Shown: positions 16,643 to 24,766 of the stretch, one piece after another
Layout: every line of letters begins with the position of its first letter
Numbering within the stretch: the first letter of the stretch is position 1
NCBI RefSeq assembly: GCF_011752935.1
Contig: NZ_VWWO01000003.1
Location: 744,001-808,000 of the forward strand
Length of the DNA stretch: 64,000 nt
Source: Chitinophaga sp. Cy-1792
GTDB taxonomy: Bacteria > Bacteroidota > Bacteroidia > Chitinophagales > Chitinophagaceae
Reading direction: 5' to 3'
Made by a program: the position numbers and the translations under genes
Notes under the pieces: generated by a model
What the model was told of the DNA's origin: nothing
Databases searched by the model: none
Seen by the model: only the letters and a program-made list of their open reading frames with translations

Positions 16643-17812
16643 ATGAAGTTTTTTTCAGGTCGCAAAAAGACCGGAAAAGAGGAAAAAAAGAAGCAATCAG
16701 CATTAAGAGAATGGGTAGATGCCTGCATTTTTGCTGTTATTGCCGGTACTCTTATCCGTACTTTTTTGGTAGAAGCATTTGTTATTCCCTCTCCTTCCAT
16801 GGAGCAAACATTATTGATCAATGATTATATTTTTGTCAGTAAAATCAGCTACGGCCCGCGAATTCCGAATACCCCGCTAGCCATTCCCTTTACCCAGGCC
16901 AGCTTACCTTTCTTTAAATCACTGAAACCTTACAGCACTGCTGTACAATGGCCTTATTACCGCCTGCCGGGATTTGGTAATGTCCAACATAATGATGTAG
17001 TGGTATTCAATCTTCCGGTTGGTGATACGGTGCTTAGAGATCCCAGTGGTGGTGATGTTAATTATTACCAGGAATTGCATAAAGAGAATTTTCCTCCGCC
17101 TGATATCAGGCCCGTGGATAAACGTGCTACCTGGGTAAAGCGTTGCGTCGGGCTTCCCGGAGATACCCTGCAGATTGACGCGAATATGGTCTGTATAAAT
17201 GGTGTTGAACAGCCACTGCCGGCATATTCCCAGCATCGGTACCAATTATATAGCAATGAATGTAAGTCGCTGCCAGACTCCTTAAAGAAGGCCTTGCAAC
17301 TGGATGAAAACTGGAGGGTATTAAATGCAGATTCCAGCTCTTATACGATCAACCTTACGACAGTTGCAGTTAAGAAACTGAAAGGGACCAGGTATGCGAT
17401 CGAACCTTTACTGCAAAATGAAGGCAATCGTGATTCGCGGCTGTTTCCACAGGATTTCAGTTACCATTGGAACGAGGATTATTTCGGCCCCATTTATATT
17501 CCTAAAAAAGGTGCTACCATAGTAATTAATCATGAAAATATCCCACTCTACTACCGGGTTATAGCTACCTACGAAAAAAATAAACTGGATACCACCAATG
17601 GCACCATCCGAATTAATGGTGTGCCGGCAACCGCGTATACGTTTAAAATGAATTACTACTTTATGATGGGGGATAACCGGCATTATTCGGAGGATTCCCG
17701 CTTCTATGGCTTTGTACCGGAAGATCATATTGTCGGTAAAGCAGTGACGATATGGTTTAGTTTTGGAGAGGGTAGTATCAGGTGGAGAAGATTGTTATCA
17801 GGTATTAAATAA
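16643..17812 (+). CDS. lepB: Signal peptidase I
   Basis: 389 residues from the ATG at 16643; an in-frame ORF extension upstream is not conserved-looking. Membrane anchor at residues ~25-45 (DACIFAVIAGTLIRTFLVEAF), then catalytic Ser52 in IPSPSMEQTL, catalytic Lys166 in VKRCVGLPGD, and the terminal box GDNRHYSEDSRFYG. It cleaves signal peptides at the periplasmic face of the inner membrane. It is longer than the E. coli enzyme outside the anchor region because of a large insertion between the Lys and the last box (about residues 185-300), common in Bacteroidota. Ends at a strong bidirectional terminator. Confidence 0.92.
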   Translation: MKFFSGRKKTGKEEKKKQSALREWVDACIFAVIAGTLIRTFLVEAFVIPSPSMEQTLLINDYIFVSKISYGPRIPNTPLAIPFTQASLPFFKSLKPYSTAVQWPYYRLPGFGNVQHNDVVVFNLPVGDTVLRDPSGGDVNYYQELHKENFPPPDIRPVDKRATWVKRCVGLPGDTLQIDANMVCINGVEQPLPAYSQHRYQLYSNECKSLPDSLKKALQLDENWRVLNADSSSYTINLTTVAVKKLKGTRYAIEPLLQNEGNRDSRLFPQDFSYHWNEDYFGPIYIPKKGATIVINHENIPLYYRVIATYEKNKLDTTNGTIRINGVPATAYTFKMNYYFMMGDNRHYSEDSRFYGFVPEDHIVGKAVTIWFSFGEGSIRWRRLLSGIK

Positions 17813-17825
17813 TCTTATTCTTTAT

Positions 17826-17866
17826 AAAACGAATGAAGGGCGCCGCTGGCGCCCTTCATTCGTTTT
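17826..17866. terminator. Bidirectional terminator hairpin
   Basis: 19-bp perfect stem (17826-17844 with 17848-17866), 3-nt loop, flanked by AAAA and TTTT. It serves the convergent signal peptidase and amidohydrolase genes. Confidence 0.9.
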
Positions 17867-17877
17867 ATCGGGAAGTA

Positions 17878-19308
17878 TTAATGTATCTCTTTTGCTACTT
17901 TTTCTTTTACCTGCTCCAGCAAGCCATCCAGGGCCTTTCTGTCGAACAGTTTGCCTCTTGAAACAACCGCATTTATTTTCTGTGTATTGGTGATATCATC
18001 TAACGGGTTGGCATCCAGTAAAACGATGTCAGCAATTTTTCCGGAGGCGAGTGCGCCGTAATTCGTTTTATGAAAATAAGCTGGTGAGTTAATGACAGAT
18101 GCCTGCAATACCTGCAATGCAGTGAGTTTGCCAAATTCTACCATCAGTGCCAGTTCCTGGTGCAAACCAATTCCCGGATAGTCGTAGGAGTTAAGGTAAC
18201 CTGCATCGGTGCCTGCCATGATTTTTACGCCGGCACGCTGCAGCAGCGGCAGTATGGCGGTAGATTTGTTATATACTTCTTTTCTCCATGAGATGGCGGC
18301 GCTGTCGTCCTGCATGGTGCGTTTTACGCGCCAGTCGTAGGTGCCTTGCAGTCCGGACCCGATATACTGCAGGTAGCTATCCTGTTGATGATTATCTACG
18401 TCGAGATAGGCTAGTAGATGCGGCAGTGTAATCGTTGGCGTTATAGCAGTACCTCTGGCGGCCATCATACGATATGTTTTCATGGCGGTGGCCGTATCGA
18501 AGTTGGCCATGATATATTTGTTGATTTCCTTGCCTTTCAGTTCGCCGCTGGCGATCATGGCAGAGAGTTTCGCTTCATCTTTCACACCTGCCTTCCATGC
18601 ATACTGTAAATGCTCTACAGCACTGAGTCCGGCGGCTGTCACCTGGTCCATGGTCAATGAGTAGGGGATGTGCGCACTTACCGGCCATCCTCTTTTACGC
18701 GCTTCACGTAAGGCTTCCAGGTACAGGTCATTTTTTAAGGTGTTGTCTGTTACTTTTACAAAATCTACTTTGATCTTCTGTAAAGAATCCAGCGCCTGCT
18801 GTAACTCTTTGCTGGTGCCTATTTCAAGATCATTCAGCCAGATAGATTTATAGCCTTCCAGTTTAGGGCCGGAGGTAAAAATGGTAGGGCCATCAAGGAC
18901 ACCATTATTAACTTCGTTTCTCCATTTTATGACAAGGTCGCTGATATCTGCAGAACAGTCGCGGATAGTAGTAATACCGTGGGCGAGATAGAGATTCAAA
19001 AAGTTTTTGTTTTCATCTGCCAGCGTATCACCACCGCCGAAGTGCATGTGCATATCCCAGAGGCCGGGCATGGCATATTTCTGGTGGCCGTCAAATTCCT
19101 GTGTGGCTGTGTATCCGGACAGCTTACTATCTGCCTTTACAGCAATAATGTCTTTTCCTTTTATGACAATAGCCTGGTCAGGCTTTATTTTGCCGCTGGC
19201 AACATCTATCACCTGGACATGGCGGATGATAATATCCGCTTTCGTTTGTGCGTAAACGTTAAAGCCGGCAAACAGGGCAGTAGCGCCGATGATTAATTTT
19301 TTCATCAT
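17878..19308 (-). CDS. Secreted amidohydrolase family protein
   Basis: 476 residues with a signal peptide (MMKKLIIGATALFAGFNVYAQ). Metal-dependent hydrolase of the imidazolonepropionase-like branch: metal ligands DMHMHFGG near residue 90, HIPYS and HLQYAW in mid-barrel, and AGTDAGY near the end, followed by GKIADIVLLDANPL, the typical C-terminal beta-domain. Likely a periplasmic hydrolase of a cyclic amide, peptide or ester; the substrate is not evident. Its start overlaps the MFS gene stop by 4 nt, so import or export by the MFS protein and hydrolysis are probably linked. Confidence 0.85.
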   Translation of the reverse strand: MMKKLIIGATALFAGFNVYAQTKADIIIRHVQVIDVASGKIKPDQAIVIKGKDIIAVKADSKLSGYTATQEFDGHQKYAMPGLWDMHMHFGGGDTLADENKNFLNLYLAHGITTIRDCSADISDLVIKWRNEVNNGVLDGPTIFTSGPKLEGYKSIWLNDLEIGTSKELQQALDSLQKIKVDFVKVTDNTLKNDLYLEALREARKRGWPVSAHIPYSLTMDQVTAAGLSAVEHLQYAWKAGVKDEAKLSAMIASGELKGKEINKYIMANFDTATAMKTYRMMAARGTAITPTITLPHLLAYLDVDNHQQDSYLQYIGSGLQGTYDWRVKRTMQDDSAAISWRKEVYNKSTAILPLLQRAGVKIMAGTDAGYLNSYDYPGIGLHQELALMVEFGKLTALQVLQASVINSPAYFHKTNYGALASGKIADIVLLDANPLDDITNTQKINAVVSRGKLFDRKALDGLLEQVKEKVAKEIH

Positions 19309-20489
19309 TTCGATTTAATGTTGATGATCAGTGCGGTTAGGATAAATATGGTACCGGTAACACAGACGCCCGTCCAGCCATAGGCGCTCCAGGCTTGTGT
19401 TCCAACCAGTGAGCCAATGGATCCGCCGGCAAAGGAACTGGAAATATAAACGGTATTAAGTCTGCTTCTTGCTTCAGGCAGCAGTGCAAATACTTTAGAC
19501 TGATTAGAGATATGCGTTACCTGCATACCAATATCCAGCAGTATGACACCGATGATCAGCCCGATTATGGAGGTGGCATCATAACCCATGGTAGCGAATG
19601 CGAGTACCGCTGCAATTACACCAAGGCGAATGGTGAACTGTGGTCCTTTTCTGTCGGTGGATTTGCCGGCGATAGGAGCAGCCAGGGCGCCGCAGGCGCC
19701 TATCAGTCCAAACATACCTACCATATCACTTTTGAAATAGAATGGGGCTCCTTCCAGCAGGAATACCAATGTTGTCCAGAAAACGCTGAACGCGCCGAAC
19801 ATAAGAAAGCCGGTGGCCGCCGCCTGGCGGAGGCCGGGAAACTGGCGTACCAGCGTAAGCAGTGATTGCATCAGTTCCTTGTAGCTACCTGTAAAGGAAG
19901 GAGGATCTACCGGCAGCCTGTAGTTCAATACTACCAGTAAGACGATCATGGCGATACCGCCGAAAACGAATACAGCTCTCCATCCCAGCTGAGCGCCGAT
20001 AAATCCGCTGAGGGTGCGGGACAGCAGGATGCCTATCAGCAATCCGCTCATTACCTTACCTACGATTCTGCCCCTGGATTCGTCAGGGGCCAGTGTTGCC
20101 GCCATTGGCAACAGCAGTTGTGGTACTGCAGAGAAAAAGCCGATGAGCAAACTTGCTATCAGCATCATCGCATAACTTTGGCTGGCTGCGGCCATTAACA
20201 TAAATACAGCAGCACCCGCGATCTTGATCAGGATGAGTTTACGTCTTTCTGTTTTGTCGCCCAGTGGTACGATGAATAATAATCCGAGTGTATAACCTAC
20301 CTGCGTAATGGTAGCGATAACACCTGCCTGTTTGTTACTTAGCTGAAAACTTTCTGCTATCTGTATCAATAGTGGCTGATTATAGTAGATGTTAGCTACC
20401 ACTAATCCGCAGGTAAGTGCCATCAATGATACCATTCCGGAGGAAATGGTATCATTGATAGTCATACCTGTTTTCATCACTTGTTTCAT
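19305..20489 (-). CDS. MFS transporter
   Basis: 394 residues with about 12 hydrophobic segments and the MFS motif PLGDKTERRKLILI between TM2 and TM3. The family looks like the drug/arabinose efflux permeases (YnfM/AraJ-like). Inner-membrane secondary transporter. It overlaps the amidohydrolase gene by 4 nt, and the AraC-type regulator lies just upstream on the same strand. A TAATTTTG promoter box lies 20-27 nt before its start. Substrate unknown. Confidence 0.86.
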   Translation of the reverse strand: MKQVMKTGMTINDTISSGMVSLMALTCGLVVANIYYNQPLLIQIAESFQLSNKQAGVIATITQVGYTLGLLFIVPLGDKTERRKLILIKIAGAAVFMLMAAASQSYAMMLIASLLIGFFSAVPQLLLPMAATLAPDESRGRIVGKVMSGLLIGILLSRTLSGFIGAQLGWRAVFVFGGIAMIVLLVVLNYRLPVDPPSFTGSYKELMQSLLTLVRQFPGLRQAAATGFLMFGAFSVFWTTLVFLLEGAPFYFKSDMVGMFGLIGACGALAAPIAGKSTDRKGPQFTIRLGVIAAVLAFATMGYDATSIIGLIIGVILLDIGMQVTHISNQSKVFALLPEARSRLNTVYISSSFAGGSIGSLVGTQAWSAYGWTGVCVTGTIFILTALIINIKSK

Positions 20490-20508
20490 GCTAATTAATT
20501 TGTACGTG

Positions 20509-20516
20509 CAAAATTA
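20509..20516 (-). promoter_or_regulatory. Promoter -7 element for the MFS/amidohydrolase pair
   Basis: TAATTTTG on the minus strand with TTTT 17 nt further upstream. Predicted leader of roughly 15 nt. Confidence 0.55.
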
Positions 20517-20567
20517 GCAGGGGGGACGCGTGGAAAATGGTACTGGTTATAACAGTGCGGGTACTTT

Positions 20568-21407
20568 TTATGACTTGCGGCGGAATTCCAACGGGGTATT
20601 GCCGGTGTATTTGCGGAAGAAGCGGGAGAAGTAGGAGCTGTCTTTGAAGCCGAGGGTATAGGCTATTTCGCGGATGTCCATGGTGGTGAGGGTGAGCAGT
20701 CTTTTGGCTTCAAGAAGGATGCGCTCCCGGATGTATTCGCCGGCGGTACGGCCGGATTCTCTGCTGCATACCTGGTTGAGATAGCTGGGAGAGATGAGTA
20801 ATTTATCGGCATAGAATTGCACGGTGCTGTGCTGGAAATAATGTTCTTCGAGCAGGTGCAGGAATTTATTGATGATATGATGTTCGGTACTGGCAGATAT
20901 TTCCGGGTGGGCTACATTGTACCAGCGTTGGAGCAGCAGCAGGATGGTCTGTAGGCGATGGTACAGCACCTGGCTGGCGAAGGGCTCCTTATTGGCGGCC
21001 TCAGTGGTCATTTTAGTAAATTCTTCACTGATCAGCTGGTATTCTTCCTGGCGAAGTTGGAGCAGGGGAAGGGCGGATGGGGTGAAGAAGGGCCATAACG
21101 GGCCTTTCTGGGCAAGGAAAGCGGGCGAAAACATTACCTGGTAGCCGCGGGCATCCGGGGAAATATTCCACTGATGAGCCTGTGCGGGTGCAAGAAAAAA
21201 AATGGTATTTTTTTCAACAGGGTATTCAATAAAATCTATTGTATGAGAGCCACTGCCGCGCTCGATTAGCAGTAGCATGTAAAAGTCGTGCTTATGTGCG
21301 TGCGCAATGACCGGCTCATTGATGGGCGCATGATAGAGGATTTTAAAGTCTTCCTGTTTGTAGGGCAGATCAAATATTTTTTCTATACCAAGTACCGGTA
21401 ATTTCAT
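20568..21407 (-). CDS. AraC family transcriptional regulator
   Basis: 279 residues. N-terminal cupin-type sensor domain (HAHKHDFYMLLLIERGSGSHTI, and PAQAHQW), C-terminal double helix-turn-helix of the AraC/XylS class (SPSYLNQVCSRESGRTA, then IREIAYTLGFKDSSYFSRFF). The ligand is probably a small organic molecule. It lies upstream of, and in the same direction as, the MFS/amidohydrolase pair, which it likely controls (inference from proximity), and is divergent from the YheT-type hydrolase gene. Confidence 0.87.
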   Translation of the reverse strand: MKLPVLGIEKIFDLPYKQEDFKILYHAPINEPVIAHAHKHDFYMLLLIERGSGSHTIDFIEYPVEKNTIFFLAPAQAHQWNISPDARGYQVMFSPAFLAQKGPLWPFFTPSALPLLQLRQEEYQLISEEFTKMTTEAANKEPFASQVLYHRLQTILLLLQRWYNVAHPEISASTEHHIINKFLHLLEEHYFQHSTVQFYADKLLISPSYLNQVCSRESGRTAGEYIRERILLEAKRLLTLTTMDIREIAYTLGFKDSSYFSRFFRKYTGNTPLEFRRKS

Positions 21408-21457
21408 AATGTTAAAGGTAGCACAATAGTGTGGTTCATCTTTTGTGTTAAAGTGCC

Positions 21458-21465
21458 TAATTTTG
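21458..21465 (+). promoter_or_regulatory. Promoter -7 element 8 nt before a start codon
   Basis: TAATTTTG, full TAnnTTTG match. With the ATG at 21474 the transcript would have almost no leader. The -33 element is not convincing. Confidence 0.45.
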
Positions 21466-21473
21466 TAAGGATT

Positions 21474-22448
21474 ATGCCACTAGTACACTCATCAGAATAT
21501 AAGGCGCCGTTGTTATTGCGTAATCGTCACCTGCTGACGGTATTTCCTACCTTGTTCAGGAAGGTGGCGTTGCCGGCATACAGGCGGGAGCGTATCAACA
21601 CTTCAGACGGGGATTTCCTGGACCTGGACTTCAGTGAGAAGGGTAACGACCGTATCGTGATCATTTTGCATGGTCTGGAAGGTAGTGCCAGTCGCCATTA
21701 TGTGTTGGGGATGGTACATATCTTCAATGGTGCCGGGTATGACACGGTATCCATGAACTTCAGGGGCTGCAGTGGAGAGCCTAACCGGAATTTAAGGTTT
21801 TACCATAGTGGCGATACCGGTGATCTGGACCAGGTAATTAGTTATGTATCTTCCCTGGGAAGGTACAGGCATATTCACCTGGTAGGTTTTTCATTGGGGG
21901 GCAATGTGACGTTGAAGTATGTAGGAGAGCGCGGGGAAACGATCTCCCCCCTGATAAAGTCAGCGGTGGCTATATCTGTGCCCTGTGATCTGACCAGCAG
22001 TTCAGTAGAGCTGGCAAAATCGCATAACCGGGTATATATGTCGCGGTTTATCAGGAATCTGGGAGATAAGCTGTCGCAGAAGCAGGCACGGTTTCCCAGG
22101 GAGCTGGATATGAGCGGATATGATAAGATCAGGAGTTTCCGGGAGTTTGATGACAGGTATACGGCACCGATTCATGGTTTTAAAGATGCCTTGCAATATT
22201 GGTATGTTTCCAGTTCGGTAAGGTACCTGGACAAGGTGAGTATTCCGACATTATTGATAAATGCGGCGGACGATCCTTTTTTAAGTAAAGAGTGTTATCC
22301 GTATGAAATTGCGGAGCATCATCCTTATTTTCATATGGAAGTTCCGGAGAAGGGAGGACATGTAGGTTTTGTGAATTTTGGCGTTGATTATTATTGGTCT
22401 GAGCGGAGGGCGTTGGTGTTTACGGAGGAAGTATCGGCGAAGGTGTAA
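21474..22448 (+). CDS. YheT-type alpha/beta hydrolase (COG0429)
   Basis: 324 residues from the ATG at 21474; codons upstream lie in the promoter. Alpha/beta hydrolase with oxyanion-loop segment LHGLEGSASRHY at ~65-76, FRGCSGEPNR typical of the YheT/ABHD1-3 branch, nucleophile Ser140 in GFSLGGN, an Asp in NAADDPF and a His in KGGHVGF. Probably an esterase or lipase acting on lipids or hydrophobic esters; cytosolic or loosely membrane-bound. Single gene followed by the ECF sigma gene. Confidence 0.85.
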   Translation: MPLVHSSEYKAPLLLRNRHLLTVFPTLFRKVALPAYRRERINTSDGDFLDLDFSEKGNDRIVIILHGLEGSASRHYVLGMVHIFNGAGYDTVSMNFRGCSGEPNRNLRFYHSGDTGDLDQVISYVSSLGRYRHIHLVGFSLGGNVTLKYVGERGETISPLIKSAVAISVPCDLTSSSVELAKSHNRVYMSRFIRNLGDKLSQKQARFPRELDMSGYDKIRSFREFDDRYTAPIHGFKDALQYWYVSSSVRYLDKVSIPTLLINAADDPFLSKECYPYEIAEHHPYFHMEVPEKGGHVGFVNFGVDYYWSERRALVFTEEVSAKV

Positions 22449-22564
22449 AATATACGTTTAAAAACCGCGTCCCTGTTATCCGCAAACGATTGCGAAAATA
22501 TCTTGTATTTTTAACTCTTTTTTATAATTTACAGGCGGCCTTTAGAATCTATTTCATTTTTATT

Positions 22565-23155
22565 ATGGAGCGAATGCCATCCGAAGAGGAAGTGTTAACC
22601 AGAATGCGTGATGGAGATGAATCTGCCTTTTCAGCTATTTATCGGCACTATCACCCTGGTCTGTATGTTTATCTGCTACGTTTTTGCAAGGTTCCTTCCC
22701 TGGCGGAAGACCTGGTGCATGACGTGTTTTTAAAGGTATGGGAAATACGGGAACGCATTAACCCTCAACTAACATTCGGTGGTTATCTGTACAGGATAGC
22801 CAGAAATCATGTATTAAAGACGATTCACAAATTAGCTGACGACCATGAGCTCAGGGCGCAACTCTTTATGCAGTTGCAGGAGCGCGAGTCGGCCAATGAA
22901 GTGGATGTACAATCTAAGGAGTATGAACGTTTATTCCGGGAGGCGCTGGAAGGGCTGACAGAGCAGCGGAAAAATGTTTTTCGTTTATGCCGTCAGGAAG
23001 GGAAGACCTATGATGAAGCGGCGGCCATACTGGGCATTTCAAGGAGTGCAGTCAAGAAGCATATGGTATCGAGTATGCGATTTATACAGGATTATATTTA
23101 CAGGCATGGCGACATTCTGGTGGCCTCCTGTTTACTCGCTTTTCTCCTCTGTTAA
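22565..23155 (+). CDS. ECF RNA polymerase sigma factor (Bacteroidota sigma-70 expansion family)
   Basis: 196 residues from the ATG at 22565; the in-frame sequence upstream is AT-rich leader. Sigma region 2 (YRHYHPGLYVYLLRFCK, AEDLVHDVFLKVWE) and region 4 (LTEQRKNVFRLCRQEGKTYDEAAAILG, then SRSAVKKHM) are clear. It ends with the short hydrophobic tail typical of these sigma factors. It directs transcription of the SusC/SusD locus once released by the FecR-type anti-sigma encoded 154 nt downstream. Confidence 0.9.
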   Translation: MERMPSEEEVLTRMRDGDESAFSAIYRHYHPGLYVYLLRFCKVPSLAEDLVHDVFLKVWEIRERINPQLTFGGYLYRIARNHVLKTIHKLADDHELRAQLFMQLQERESANEVDVQSKEYERLFREALEGLTEQRKNVFRLCRQEGKTYDEAAAILGISRSAVKKHMVSSMRFIQDYIYRHGDILVASCLLAFLLC

Positions 23156-23309
23156 AAAAAATTTAAATTTTTTTTTGTTTGGGGGTACCCTCGCCCTTCA
23201 TTTTCGGATATAGCTAACAGAGAGGTTGTGAAAATAACCTCCGGAGAGAATAGAACAGGAAAACTGATAAAGCGAAAATATCCGCGTTATCCACGTTATA
23301 AACACATTT

Positions 23310-24497
23310 ATGCATCACCCAGCAGATTATTACCAGCAATTAATGGCCAGGTACCTGGAAGGTACGTGCACTCCTGAAGAAGCGCAGGAGTTACTGGAAT
23401 GGCTCGATTCTTCTGAATCGCGTCGTTTGGGTTTGGATATGATGCGGTATGAATTTGAGCGTGCGATGTCGGAGCCCGTATCTGTGCCGGAGGCGATGAG
23501 CAGCAGGATAGAGATGAGGTTATTGCAGGAGATCAGTAAAAAGAAGAAAACACCGGTATACCAGTTGCATGGCAGGAAGTGGATAGCAGCGGCAGCAGCG
23601 ATGGCGGCGGCGATAGTGGCAACGGGGTTATGGGTGAGGCGTCAGCCGCATACGGCACCGAAAGTGGAGGCCGTTGCGATGAAGGTGCAGGATGCAAGGC
23701 CGGGAACAGACAAGGCTATCCTGACACTGGCAGATGGATCAAAAGTAACTTTAGATAGCGCAGGAAACCAGGTAATTGTGCAGGGTGGGACACAGGTAAA
23801 GCAAAAAAATGGTCAGCTGTTATATGAATCAGCTGGCAATACTACACAGGCTGTAACTTATAATATGCTTGCTGTGCCAAGAGGGGGACAATTCAAGATT
23901 GTATTACCTGATGGATCAACAGTCTGGCTTAATTCGGCTTCCAGCTTGCGCTATCCTACTGCATTTACAGGGGCAACCCGCACAGTAGAGATACAGGGGC
24001 AGGCCTTTTTTGAGGTAGCACAGAATAGTGACAAGCCATTTATAGTACAGGCAGACAAAACGTCTATCCTGGTGCTGGGAACCGGTTTTGATATTATGTC
24101 GTATCCCGATGAGAAAGAGCAGCGTACCACTTTGGTAAGCGGATCAGTGAAAGTAAAAGTAGGGAATACAGAAAAATACCTGAAGCCGGGGCAGCAGGTT
24201 GCTCTCGATCACACGACCGGAGTTGCTACTGTACAAGATGCGGATGTACAGGGCGTTATAGCCTGGAAAACCGGCTTCTTTGAATTTGAAAATACAGGAT
24301 TGTCCGTGATACTCAGGCAACTGGGAAGATGGTATGATCTGGATATAGAAGATAATTTCACTAATAGTACCTGTAGATTAGGAGGTCGTATCAGCCGTAA
24401 TCTGCCACTATCAGAAATATTACCTATGCTAAAGAGTGCGGGGGCTGATTTCAAAATACATGGAAGAACATTAACCGTAACTGCAGCAGCTAAATAA
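23310..24497 (+). CDS. FecR-family anti-sigma factor
   Basis: 395 residues. Cytoplasmic N-terminal region (residues 1-88), one membrane helix (about 91-109, WIAAAAAMAAAIVATGLWV), then the periplasmic FecR domain (KAILTLADGSKVTLDS, and VPRGGQFKIVLPDGSTVWLNSAS) and the C-terminal DUF4974 domain. It holds the sigma factor until the N-terminal signalling domain of the SusC-type receptor signals substrate binding. The SusC here has that domain, so the circuit is complete within the locus. Confidence 0.92.
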   Translation: MHHPADYYQQLMARYLEGTCTPEEAQELLEWLDSSESRRLGLDMMRYEFERAMSEPVSVPEAMSSRIEMRLLQEISKKKKTPVYQLHGRKWIAAAAAMAAAIVATGLWVRRQPHTAPKVEAVAMKVQDARPGTDKAILTLADGSKVTLDSAGNQVIVQGGTQVKQKNGQLLYESAGNTTQAVTYNMLAVPRGGQFKIVLPDGSTVWLNSASSLRYPTAFTGATRTVEIQGQAFFEVAQNSDKPFIVQADKTSILVLGTGFDIMSYPDEKEQRTTLVSGSVKVKVGNTEKYLKPGQQVALDHTTGVATVQDADVQGVIAWKTGFFEFENTGLSVILRQLGRWYDLDIEDNFTNSTCRLGGRISRNLPLSEILPMLKSAGADFKIHGRTLTVTAAAK

Positions 24498-24667
24498 AAT
24501 ATTAACTAAAACAACAATCAGAGAAAATCGAAAGGACAGCGTATAATTAAAGCCGTTATTCCACGTCGGCTGTACCACGTTCATTTTTAAGTAAAACTGA
24601 AAACAAACATTAGAGAAAAAACATGACAACCGAAACTAGCTAACAGTTTCAGGTGTCCAAAAAAAAA

Positions 24668-24692
24668 CCGGAAGTGCTCGCAACACTCCCGG
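24668..24692 (+). promoter_or_regulatory. Hairpin in the susC leader
   Basis: Stem 24668-24676 with 24684-24692 (8 of 9 pairs), 7-nt loop. It lies ~75 nt before the susC start in a 269-nt gap where I find no TAnnTTTG promoter, consistent with ECF-sigma-dependent transcription and a structured leader. Confidence 0.4.
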
Positions 24693-24766
24693 CAGCATTT
24701 GGGCAGCTAAACTGAACAGAATCCCTTATCGAATCTTATTCGTCAATTCCCAAACACTACAAAAGT

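Noticed and set aside
23156-23309. Possible ECF-type promoter (GGGTACCC region near 23180) before fecR
   Set aside because: I cannot match it to a reliable ECF consensus; only a weak 6-bp hairpin (23222-23241) is visible, so nothing is called.
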